DNA of 64,000 nt, from positions 1,178,001-1,242,000 of the forward strand of contig OX485809.1 of NCBI GenBank assembly GCA_950295325.1. The letters are read 5' to 3'. Origin of the DNA: Polytrichum commune (lineage: Eukaryota; Streptophyta; Polytrichopsida; Polytrichales; Polytrichaceae). Below are positions 54,770 to 64,000 of this stretch, piece after piece. Position numbers and translations under genes: made by a program. The notes under the pieces were generated by a model. That model did not search any database and had not been told where the DNA came from. It saw nothing but the letters and a program-made list of their open reading frames with translations. Position 1 is the first letter of the stretch. The number at the start of each line of letters is the position of its first letter.

Positions 54770-55927
54770 ATGCTAGTTGATGTCGACACATCTCTCACTT
54801 GGCTAGCAACATGCTTGCCCACTGAGTTGGCTTCGTTTTCTAGCTATATATATACTTTTATTTTATTTTATTTTTTCTGAATCTTTAGTCACTAAATGAG
54901 GGGAGCAACCCAATTGTCGGACCATATACTTTGCAAAGGTGGCCCGAGATGAGAGGGGTGCATCACCCTAGTGTTGAGTAATGTCATATACCTCACAACA
55001 TTAACTTCAATGAACCGACGGCTAGTTACTAATGAACTAGTTGAATTTGAGAAATAATTGGTTAAAGTTCAAAACTTCAAGAACATCATCGATCATTTTA
55101 GAGGGATCTATGGAATATACCTCACATCAATAGACCAAAAAAAAAACCCGCCTGGACTTGGAAACACTAGGATTTTAACCGATTATGCTCAAAAATTCCG
55201 TATACACTAGAGTTATCTGTAAAGTCCCTCAAAGATGGACGAAATTGTGGGTTCGATCCTTCTTTGAGAAAAAATTAAAAAGAAAAAGAAAAAGAAAAAA
55301 AAGAGCTCACTTAGCTCATCATGATTTGGAGCTTATATTGAAAGTTGGGTGCAAATTTTGGGACCTCCTCTTCCCACCTCTCAAACTTTGAGAGAAATTA
55401 CGATCCAAAACACGGTGTCCTAAACCCCATATCATCCTATGCAAGGCCAGCTTGGCCCACCCATTCTAATAGGACAAACTAGAAAGTTGGGTTTCAATAG
55501 GCCGGCACCAGTCCCTGTGGATGATAATGTAAGCATTAAGCAAACTTGTACGACTTTGTGTTAATTCTCATAAACTCATGGTTTAGGACTAAACCTATGG
55601 TTTCATCCACTCTTTCTCTACGAATAACTCTACTGACTAACTCCAAAACCGACGACGAGATACGCATAGAAAAGTTAGGGTTTGGTTTTGTTTGTTGGAT
55701 GAATATCATAATTGCAGGTAAACAAACAAGTGAATTGGAGGTTAGCATATATAGCACATTGGTTTAGGAATATTGGAGTTATGATTTGCTAGCTTGCATA
55801 TATACTTTGGGCCTTGTGCCTGCCAGCTCTCTCAACTAGAGAACCTCCGGATTCTGTGGCCCATTGAAGTCCGCTCTCCAAATGCGTACCCTAAATCCAC
55901 AAGGTTTATGTCCCGCTTACTTACTTA
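54770..55927. other. Non-coding, nothing recognised
   Basis: Open frames are short and on opposite strands over the same AT-rich DNA. The region 55020-55210 faintly resembles 5690-5910 (GAACTAGTTGAATTTGAGAA, AAAAACCCG, CACTAGGATTTTAACCGATT), a shared old repeat. Confidence 0.5.
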
Positions 55928-56332
55928 GGGCCGCTTTAGACTACGGTGGAGAAGTGCACATTGGTGAGTCAAGAATTTCAGCTTAAGACAAGGCTATTTG
56001 AGGCAACGGTTGGTACAACAAACAAGATGAAAAGGAAAGGGAGGAAAAAAAAAAGGTCCTCCGGTTGGAGTTTCGTGAAGGTCAAGTTTCTTGTCTAAGG
56101 GTTTGAGGTTGCCTGAGAAACTTGACCTCTGGAGAACTCCCCTGACCAAAAAAAAAAAGGTTGGCTAGCCATGTCATTTATTCGTCCATGCTTGAGGTTC
56201 TTCACTGGAGAAGTCTGGGCTGTAGTGTAAACCTTGGTTGGTGAAGAACCCATTCCCGAGTCAATCATATTGCTCCGTTCCCCTAAAATTCTTGGTTGGT
56301 GCACTTCTTCACCGTAGTCTAAATTGGTTTTT
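55928..56332. mobile_element. PIF/Harbinger-type MITE, family B, degenerate copy
   Basis: The left end GGGCCGCTTTAGACTACGGTGGAGAAGTG is inverted to CACTTCTTCACCGTAGTCTAAATTGG at the right. Preceded by TTA and followed by TTA after a T run. An internal GTCAAGTTTCTTGTC / GAGAAACTTGAC palindrome is shared in style with 60764-61137. Confidence 0.7.
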
Positions 56333-56679
56333 TTATATCTTCATTTCACATCGGATCGTTCGACGGTGGTTTTTATTTTCTTTTCTATATCTTCGTCTAG
56401 ATTGGTAGGTGATAGGTGATAGGTGTTGGGTGTGGCCATGCTTCACTACGGGATTTAAGTGGTCTTACCTATGGTTTGCATCAATGTTGGATTGGTAGAA
56501 GGTATGTTGGTGTTATTTACTTAGTTTTCTTGTTCTCCATCTTCTATTGATTGGATTTAGGTCTTCAAGTTTGTGTTGTAATAGCAAATCTATGACAAAA
56601 CATTAACAAAAATCGTACGGAAAGTGCATGTTTTATGTTCTAATCATGGTTATTCGAAGTGCAAGTTGATTCTTGAATA

Positions 56680-57230
56680 CATGGGTCTTCTCAAAGTGTG
56701 CTCATTAGTTAATAAAGCTTGCAAGCATAGTCCAATCTCTTTTAAGCATGTGAATGGATGGTGTTTGTTGTTAATCCTCACCAAACCACGCACCGATCAA
56801 ATATAGCTGCTAGATTAAGGAAAGTAGTTGAATAACATCCACATACCTTGAGGTACTTAATTGTGCCTTTCGATTTTGTTGTTGTTTATCATAATTCTCA
56901 ACTTGGATCTCAAATACAAGATTATTCTTGGCTCTAGGAATGAGATTTAGCAATAATCTATGGAATTATGTAATTTCTCATGTTGATGCTAAAATTATCT
57001 CAAGTTCAAAGCTTCACACCCATAAAACGATCAAGTAGCCCCCTCCCCAAATTTTATGTCGACTATTAAACCTAGAATGGTTAACGGACTTTGAGCACAT
57101 AGTCTAATATCTCTTTAACACATGTGTTTTTGATGTGCGTTCTTGGATCCACACCTAACCATAAATCACTCAACTATAGATGGTTGATTAAGACAAGTAA
57201 CCAGATTTTTAAGCACATTTGCCTTACATG
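56680..57230. repeat. Two R1 fragments in tandem
   Basis: 56680-56845 (CATAGTCCAATCTCTTTTAAGC, CACGCACCGATCAAATATAG) and 57000-57230 (CGACTATTAAACCTAGAATGG, GAGCACATAGTCTAATATCTC, CACTCAACTATAGATGGTTGA, AGTAACCAGATTTTTAAGCAC). Both in the inverted orientation. Confidence 0.6.
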
Positions 57231-57539
57231 TAAATACATGGATCAAGAATTCATGCCGCTCAAGTAAGTTGAAGGTGAATAACACTCGCAACCATGTCTA
57301 GCTTGGAGATTTCTTCTATAGCCAAATTTGACACCGGAATAAGTCAGCATCAAAGAGACCGAATTAGTATAGTGAGATCAAGTTGGGATGAGTAAACCAT
57401 AAACATGCCATATACCTATAGGGGGGAGGTTTTCATTTGACCCCCTTACATGAGTGGCTTGAATGATAACCCGAATACATGGTATCGATACGCACTATAA
57501 ATAGTGGCGTTGAAGAAGCTACTCGAATGGCATGCCCAA

Positions 57540-57760
57540 GTTGCAGGTCCGAGATGATTATAAACTACCAGGTGATAGTGGAGAGGTACTCATTTCCGAA
57601 TGGAGTGGTTGCCGGTTCGATTCCCGCTGTGAAATCTTCTCTCTGCTTGATGGGAAAAACTAATCAGATAGGTAGGAAGCCAAGAGCCCCGCCCAATACA
57701 AAGTAGGCAGTAAACCCCACCCTGCACCAAGAGGATTCTTGGACAGAGTAGGGCCAACAG
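57540..57760 (+). mobile_element. tRNA-derived SINE (S1), plus strand
   Basis: GGTCCGAGATGATTATAAACT, A-box-like AGGTGATAGTGGAGAGGTAC, B box GGTTCGATTCCCG and TGTGAAATCTTCTCTCTGCTTGATGG, the same order as the minus-strand copy at 47563-47740. The downstream body differs from the other copies. Target duplication not found. Confidence 0.75.
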
Positions 57761-58138
57761 GCTCAAATTCAAGTCCAATTGCCTGACGTTGGTTATTTAT
57801 TTATGGCTGAGTTGCTATTTGGATCAATATCATCCACATCCCATGCCCATTCATATATTGATATTGAGGTATTTTAGCTTGGTTTTTTTTTATTAAAAAA
57901 GAGAGGTTTGCATGGTATACAAACTGAAATAGTGATAAGAATTCAAATATCCTCAAGTGCCCTCACCACACTGGTTTTTTTTTATCAATTTAATAATTCC
58001 TCGTCATTTATAGCCGAGTGTTATCCAAAAGGCGATATTAGTCCAATGTTGGTTCTCTAGCACTACATTGACTATGAAAGGTTTTGTGCGTGGACATGGA
58101 TGGTTGTGAATTTTATGAATGTAGTGCCTACCACACAT

Positions 58139-58497
58139 ACTACACTAAATATGATATTTAGAGTCACCAATTCTAATTGTCTTGCTCAATACCTATTGTA
58201 AACCGCGGGTGTAGTGTCACCAACACTACATGTTAACCCAACATTATTTGTCATTCCTTGTAATTTTTAAGGGGGGATTGTAGATTTACGGTGTTGCGAT
58301 TATTGTCACTTACTAAGTGATTTGTCATCCAAGTTTCAATCATCCATGACAATATTTCATCACAAGTTGCTGACAAGAGAAGGTATGGTTTGGGCCAATG
58401 GATGAACTCATCCATCATCCATGATAGTATTTGTTCACTTATTCATAAGAAATGTCATATGAAAAGTTGACATAGTGACACTAAATATCATATTGGA
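58139..58497. mobile_element. MITE, family F, inverted
   Basis: CTACACTAAATATGATATTTAGAG ... AGTGACACTAAATATCATATT. The interior matches 48062-48350 and the reverse of 50033-50397, including CCAACATTATTTGTCATTCC and the GGATGAACTCATCCATCATC palindrome. Confidence 0.72.
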
Positions 58498-59523
58498 GTT
58501 TGTCTTTGTTTTGGGTCGAACTTCAAGTTCAAGCCCAACTATGAACTTTGTAGATGTTAGACCTAAAATATACTTACATTTTCGTCAACCCACACTAATT
58601 ATATTATAACTGGTGGGTGACAACTACAGGGGGGAACCACATGACAACCGGTCCTAAATGACAAAACACTACCAACAACAAACAAGTCCTAGACGATTGT
58701 CCTTCATCAGCGAGAGAAATGTGTAACTCTACCCTTGTGATAGATTTGCATATTTTTCTAGTGACATAGAACAATGTCTCAATGACACATGTCAATTGTC
58801 CAGGGCTCGTATGCATGTAGTGAAGACACAAAGAACGTTCTAATTAACAAGTGGCACCACGTGATGAACCCCCGGTTAGTTATTTGAACTGTGCCATGAA
58901 CTCCGGGAAATGGATAAATCGAGGGAATTTTTACTACATAATTTTCCATTCAGAAGTTGGAGCTGTTCAAAACTTCAAAGTGAGGAGTAGAACATGTTAA
59001 TAGTACTACCGGTGGTACGAAATGCAACTTCTAAGTTAGTTTCCCATGAGTCGTTTGGTATTCGAGCACTTTCGGAGAAGGTGAGTGTCAAACAAACCTC
59101 CTAGAAAGAAAGGGGGAGAGGGGATTATTGCATATGAGTGTACCTCTTATCCATCCAACATAAAAACTTGATCCCCTCTATCGTCTCTAACATAACATTA
59201 CTCAGATCCATAACAATGTTCAATGGGATTGATAGTATTACAGGGAATATTCCTTGTATTTTTCACATTCGGTCGGAATTTGGGAGAATATTCCTTAAAA
59301 TAATGTTAGTTCCGCATAACACTATTATGGATCTGAATAATGTTATGGATGACTTGGACGAGATTAAAAATAAATCAAAATCAGCTCAAACAACATTATA
59401 TTATATTGCATTTAGTGTTGTATGGTATTCTATGTAACTTTTCTAGTGACACTTACCGTAGTTCTCTAGCATCTTGGGTAGAAAATAATTAATTTTAAAG
59501 GTGCCTAAATTTTTGGGAAACAA
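58498..59523. other. Non-coding, nothing recognised
   Basis: No domain, RNA gene or repeat of the catalogued families seen. Confidence 0.5.
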
Positions 59524-59865
59524 ATCATGGCTCGGCAACAACTTCATTGCATGCACACTTAGTATAGCCAATGGGAGTCATGTGTTAATGTACTCATGAG
59601 GTAACCGATTTAGGCGATGTTCTGTGTGGAAATGCAGAGTACCGTGTTCGGTGTAGGGAGAATCTAGTGAACGAGTAGGGGGTTGGACAACTTTCCACTT
59701 TGGAAAATTGTGGAATTTTTTGTACAAGGCAAAAAAATACGAACCAACTTGCATTAATTCTTCAAGAATCGTTCTCGTCTATCTTGGGAAATTATCTCAT
59801 GATTGTCAGACCAGATGTTCAATGTGATAAAATCACCTCATTTTCATGGGTTATGGTATTTCTAC
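59524..59865. repeat. Direct repeat, copy 2 (copy 1 at 9972-10305)
   Basis: Collinear with the block upstream of HCS1 from TCATGGCTC to TGGTATTTCTAC. An 88-codon open frame (59700-59966) starts in it and runs beyond, without a recognisable domain; copy 1 does not keep this frame open. Confidence 0.75.
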
Positions 59866-60026
59866 CTCATAGCAAAAGAGAGCCAGTTGTAACTCTTAAG
59901 ACTACCGTATCATGCAACTCCCAAAGTGATGGGAGCAGAAAAAAGGTGGGGCTTGCAGCCAAATGAACGAGATCTTCATGTTCGTTCCCGAATAAGCTAC
60001 CGGAAATGTGAAAGAGTAGGTACTAA

Positions 60027-60530
60027 GGGCCACTTCACACACGAGACTGAGAGCCCGTGACCATTACACTTCAAGCACTCTCATTGGTGGAAAAGGCGGC
60101 TCCGGTCCAAGTTCGCTACTTCACACTACGCTCGAGGGACCAACGGAGTAAGTGAATGCAAGATGGATGTAAAAGTCTACATGGATTCCTACGTGGCATC
60201 AAATGGATCATGTTTCATGGTCACTTGGATTGTTTTCAAAAACCACCTCTTGGAGGTAGGCCTAACACAAAACCGGGAGACCATGGCACTCCAAACGCTC
60301 ACAACCGTGGATATATTCTATTTTATCGCGTGTGAGGACCCACATGAATAGAAATTCATTGAAATAGCATTTGGTTGAGGGTCCGGTCACATGTGACTTC
60401 ACACTACACTCGAGGGCATGTGACCACCCTACATGATTTCGGAGGGTGAGTTGGGACGGCCTTTGGACACCTTTTTTTGGGCTCTCACACTTTCATGGTC
60501 ACGGCTTTTGACTCGTGTGTGAAGCGGCCC
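60027..60530. mobile_element. PIF/Harbinger-type MITE, family A, copy 2
   Basis: GGGCCACTTCACACACGAG ... CTCGTGTGTGAAGCGGCCC, 504 bp, TAA on both sides (60024-60026, 60531-60533). Same orientation as copy 1 at 2412. Confidence 0.85.
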
Positions 60531-60763
60531 TAACTGTATAGAGAGAGAGAGACCTGCAGATTTGGGCCCTACATACTGCAGCACTACTACTTAATTTATA
60601 GAGACACGGAAAGAATTTATTCAACCGAGGCCCGAAATATACACAAAAATGGCCCCGGATGTGAAGTTGGTGTGGCTGTCAACGAAATCGTCTGCCATCT
60701 CCAACAATTCGCTCCTGGTTAGTGCAATTTTTGAGGATGGTGGTGAGCTTGTAAGCTAACTTA

Positions 60764-61137
60764 GGGCCAGTTTACACTACGGTGGAGAAGGCCTCTGGTC
60801 GGTCAAGAATGCTTGGCCAAGACATGGTTATATGAGGCAAATGGTGGATGTGCCGGAGAAGAATTAAAGGCAATAAAATATTGTTATTGAGTTGGGCTTC
60901 TCCGGAGGAGGAATTTCTTGTCCAACCTCTTGAGGCCGGAGAAGCCCAACTCCAAAAAGTGCCGCCATGTAAGCGGCCATGTCATTTTATCATCCATGAG
61001 AAAAGTTCACCACCATTGTTTTCTTCACCTAGTGTAAACACCCACCGGTCAAGAGTTGGATTTTTGACCAATCACAATTGAGAAACGCCCTTTTTTTCAT
61101 GACCGGTGGACTTCTCCAGCGTAGTGTAAACCAACCC
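60764..61137. mobile_element. PIF/Harbinger-type MITE, family B, intact copy
   Basis: GGGCCAGTTTACACTACGGTGGAGAAG ... CTTCTCCAGCGTAGTGTAAACCAACCC, 374 bp, TTA at 60761-60763 and 61138-61140. An internal palindrome GTTGGGCTTCTCCGG / CCGGAGAAGCCCAAC gives extra hairpin potential. Confidence 0.85.
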
Positions 61138-61140
61138 TTA

Positions 61141-61639
61141 GGGCCACTTCACACATGAGCCAAGAGCCGTGACCATGACATTGCGAGAGCCCAAAGAAAG
61201 TGCCCAAAGGCCGTCCCAACACACCCTCTGAAATCATGTAGGGTGGTCACGGGCCCTCGAGTGTAGTGTGAAGTCATATGTGATTGGGTCCTCAACCAAA
61301 TGCTATTTCAATGAATTTCTATTCATGTGGGTCCTCACACGTGATAAAATAAAATATATCCACGGTTGTGAGCGTTCAGAGTGCCATGGTCTCCCGGTTT
61401 TGTGTTAGGCCTATCTCCAAGAGGTGGTTTTTGAAAATAGTCCAAGTGACCATGAAACATGATCCATTTGATGCCATGTAGGAATCCATGCAGACATTAC
61501 ATCCATCTTTCATTCGCTTACTTTGTTGGTCTCTCGAGCGTAGTGTGAAGCGAACTTGGACCGGCTCCGCCTTTTCCACCAATGAGAGTGCTTGACGTTT
61601 AATGGTCACGGGCTCTCAGTCTCGTGTGTGATGTGGCCC
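61141..61639. mobile_element. PIF/Harbinger-type MITE, family A, copy 3, inverted
   Basis: Opposite orientation to copies 1 and 2, 499 bp, TTA at 61138-61140 and 61640-61642. The left TTA is also the right target duplication of the adjacent family B element. Confidence 0.85.
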
Positions 61640-61642
61640 TTA

Positions 61643-62884
61643 AGGGCTCTTGTCCGCGGGTTTGGGGCCCTCCCATTAAATGAGCCAAGGTTCGTGAAAG
61701 ATGAAGGTGGGTATATTGTCAACGGACCATGAGTAGAACATCGATGCACCAAGGGAACATTTGTACAAAGTGTTTGGGGTGAGTGTACCTCTCTTTCACC
61801 CAACATAAAAGCCTTGAAATAGCACGTATCTTGGAGGTTACTTTTGCAGTGGATTTGACACCAAAATTAGCTTTAAAGATCTCGAATTAGCCCATTCGAG
61901 GTCATTTGAGATGAATCAACAACAAACATATAGGAAGTCAACTTTTTAAAGCTGGATGGACGAGAGATATGTGCATACACAACATTTCCCTCTATTCGTT
62001 CATTGTGATTATTAGGTGAAATGAAAAAGGAAAAGGAACATTTATTCTCAACATAGTGTAACTTGTGGGAATTCCAATGGGCTCCTCTTATACCATCTCC
62101 AAATCATTTACTCTAGATTATTATGTTCTTTGTTATTTCCTCTGTAACAGGGAGCCTCTTGAACATAATAAGGCCAACAAGCTCAAATTCATGTCAGTAA
62201 TTACCGTTGATCTTCCTTTTCTTTTTCTTTTTCTTTTCTTTGCCTCGTTGTTTCATTTTTGTCACCCTCTACAAATTGATGCAAGCTACTATTACTTGAC
62301 CGTATCAACAACCGACTCGAGGTCAACTAATTGGGAACATGGGCATCTCATTATTCTAGGTGATTGTGCCCGGTGTCCGGGGAGGTTTTTGGGGCATAAT
62401 CGGTACAAGATCCTCGTGTTTTCAAGTTCAATCGGCTACATGTTGAAATCCATTGGATTTTCGGTATCGATTTGAAGTATATATTCTCTAAATTCCTCTA
62501 AAATGAATAGTACTTCTCCTAACAGCTTCAACTTCAACTGGTCATTTATCAAACTCAACCGGTTTCATGTGTAAGTAGCAGTTGGTTCTCCCCGTTCATT
62601 GATTGTGCCTTTTGTTTTCTTGCAATGTTGATGGACACATTCAAGATAAAAGTTCACCTCGTAGCATGTCAATCGACCCTTGAAGGACCTTAAGCCCATG
62701 TCCGTTAATTTTCATTAGATCCACAGAGTCAGGCTTAAATCCAAGTATAGATTTGTCAACTTTAGGAGCTCGGATTCAAGTGGCTTTATTTGTGTGCATT
62801 AAAATAATATTAAAAAAACAACTAAACTAATTAAAAAATGGGACCATTTGATAATGTTTTGGTTTTCTATTTTTTCTTATCAAA
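61643..62884. other. Non-coding, nothing convincing
   Basis: A 136-codon open frame at 62065-62475 is low-complexity (runs of Phe/Leu) and has no recognisable domain, so it is not called. AT-rich otherwise. Confidence 0.45.
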
Positions 62885-63125
62885 CTTGTTTTGGGCCCTC
62901 AATAATCAACATAATGAAGGGAGCATATCTGACCATTTGATGAGCACGAGAATATTCACTATGATGATGAATAAGATACTCATATGAGCTCCAAAAATTA
63001 CGAGGAAAGTGGCTACCGCCTCGACTTGGATTTACCAGCCATCTGGTACTAATCCCGTGTTTCATATCCTTGGAGAAGTGGGCTAGTCATGAAAAAGTAA
63101 CTATTCGAGACCCATCTATCTTAAA
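62885..63125. repeat. R1 dispersed repeat
   Basis: CTCAATAATCAACATAATGAAGGG, TGACCATTTGATGAGCACGAG, AAGATACTCATATGAGCTCC, TTTCATATCCTTGGAGAAGTGGGCTAGT and GACCCATCTATCTTA. Close to 32935-33280. Confidence 0.7.
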
Positions 63126-64000
63126 CCTACATCCTTCACAAGCAATAAAGGTAACAACCCCTTAAACCAAGAAGTTAAGTTATTTACCATACATGTGATA
63201 ACCGTATGAATCGAAAAGAAATCATTCTCACATTCCCCCACAAAACAAAACAAAAAAACAAAACATGTGTACTACAATCCCCATCCCCCCCTCCCAATGT
63301 TGAAAAATACCAGCTTTTGAAGTGAAAATTGTTTTGTCACCCAAACCATTTGGGAGGGGGGGGGGCTCATGTTCACATGGTGAACATTCTCATAATCAAT
63401 ATGTACTTATTATGCATGATTTTAGGGTGTTGGTTTTTTAGCACCCTCTATCTAAGTAGTGTAGCATTTTTAGTGTTTTCCACTTCACCTTTATATCCTA
63501 TGGGTGGGGTTTAGAACAAGTGGTAAGATGACAGCCGATTCCCCTACATCGTGATTCAAGTAGGGAACTGTTGTGCATGAAAATTTGACCTTGAAACCAC
63601 GCCCAAATTGGGATACCTTAAGCGGCCACTGTAGCCATGAAGTCAACATGATAATGGGTTCGTGTGCATGATTGAATTTTACAAACGACTAAGGCTTGAT
63701 TTAATACTATATACTCGGTGTCTATTGTCTTGTCAAAAGCAAGCAAAGCAACCATAACATTTACTCAACCATGTGGTCCAGTTTAATGACCCTAGAACAT
63801 GTCATTTATATTGTGCGAAGTTTAGGGTTTAGGGTTCCCATAACAAAGTACGAATATTTGTTTACTATTCATGCATTCGGGCTGCCACTTGGAGATTTGG
63901 GTGGAGTTATATTCACAAGCAATGTTGTTCATCCCGACACTATTCACATGAACATTGTTAATCTCAGTATTATTCGTTAAAAATATTATTTATAGCCACA
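63126..64000. other. Non-coding right edge
   Basis: Contains a G run (63354-63365) and a TTTAGGGTTTAGGGTT telomere-like snippet near 63822-63837. No gene recognised. Confidence 0.5.

Noticed and set aside
9972..59865. The two 340-bp direct repeats as LTRs of one retrotransposon
   Set aside because: They are 49 kb apart with three intact genes between, and no gag-pol, primer-binding site or polypurine tract was seen.
62065..62475. 136-codon open frame
   Set aside because: Low-complexity Phe/Leu content, no domain, no splice partner seen.
63822..63837. Telomere or interstitial telomeric array
   Set aside because: Only about two TTTAGGG units, well within chance and promoter telo-box occurrence.

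Overview
The window reads as nuclear DNA of a land plant. Three genes are split into many short exons by GT-AG introns, one encodes a plastid-type sugar carrier and one a plant-type biotin ligase, and the rest is AT-rich DNA crowded with miniature inverted-repeat elements (MITEs), tRNA-derived SINEs and decayed transposons. The lineage cannot be fixed from the sequence. No bacterial, organellar or viral gene was recognised.

Layout. 1-10 kb: the promoter/5'UTR of an off-window gene may sit at the left edge on the minus strand; then repeats and a 5'-truncated LINE (7898-9509) with a 15-bp target-site duplication. 10.5-21.1 kb (+): a 13-exon holocarboxylase synthetase (biotin-protein ligase) gene. 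22.0-28.9 kb (-): a 12-exon plastidic glucose transporter gene, tail-to-tail with the ligase. 30.2-35.1 kb (+): a 6-exon short-chain dehydrogenase of the 11-beta-HSD/steroleosin type, head-to-head with the transporter across 1.3 kb. 35.1-64 kb: no convincing host gene. It holds layered insertions, many datable by empty-site comparison: hAT-like elements inside a MITE, a Tigger/pogo relic inside another MITE, SINEs with clean target duplications, and a Harbinger-type MITE cluster at 60-61.6 kb.

All three exon models were built by hand from splice signals, and reading frame is kept across every junction: 717 aa for the ligase, 582 aa for the transporter, 338 aa for the dehydrogenase. The genes do not form a pathway. 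The ligase charges biotin enzymes, the transporter moves glucose across the plastid envelope, and the dehydrogenase is a membrane-anchored NAD(P)-dependent enzyme.

The most unusual object is the ligase. Between its targeting peptide and the conserved ligase it carries about 313 residues of Gly/Lys/Glu-rich repeats (32-aa units) encoded by three extra exons. The exons and their introns are tandem copies of each other, so the extension seems to have grown by exon duplication. A 7-codon upstream ORF ends 5 bp before its start codon. The first introns of all three genes also carry internal tandem duplications.
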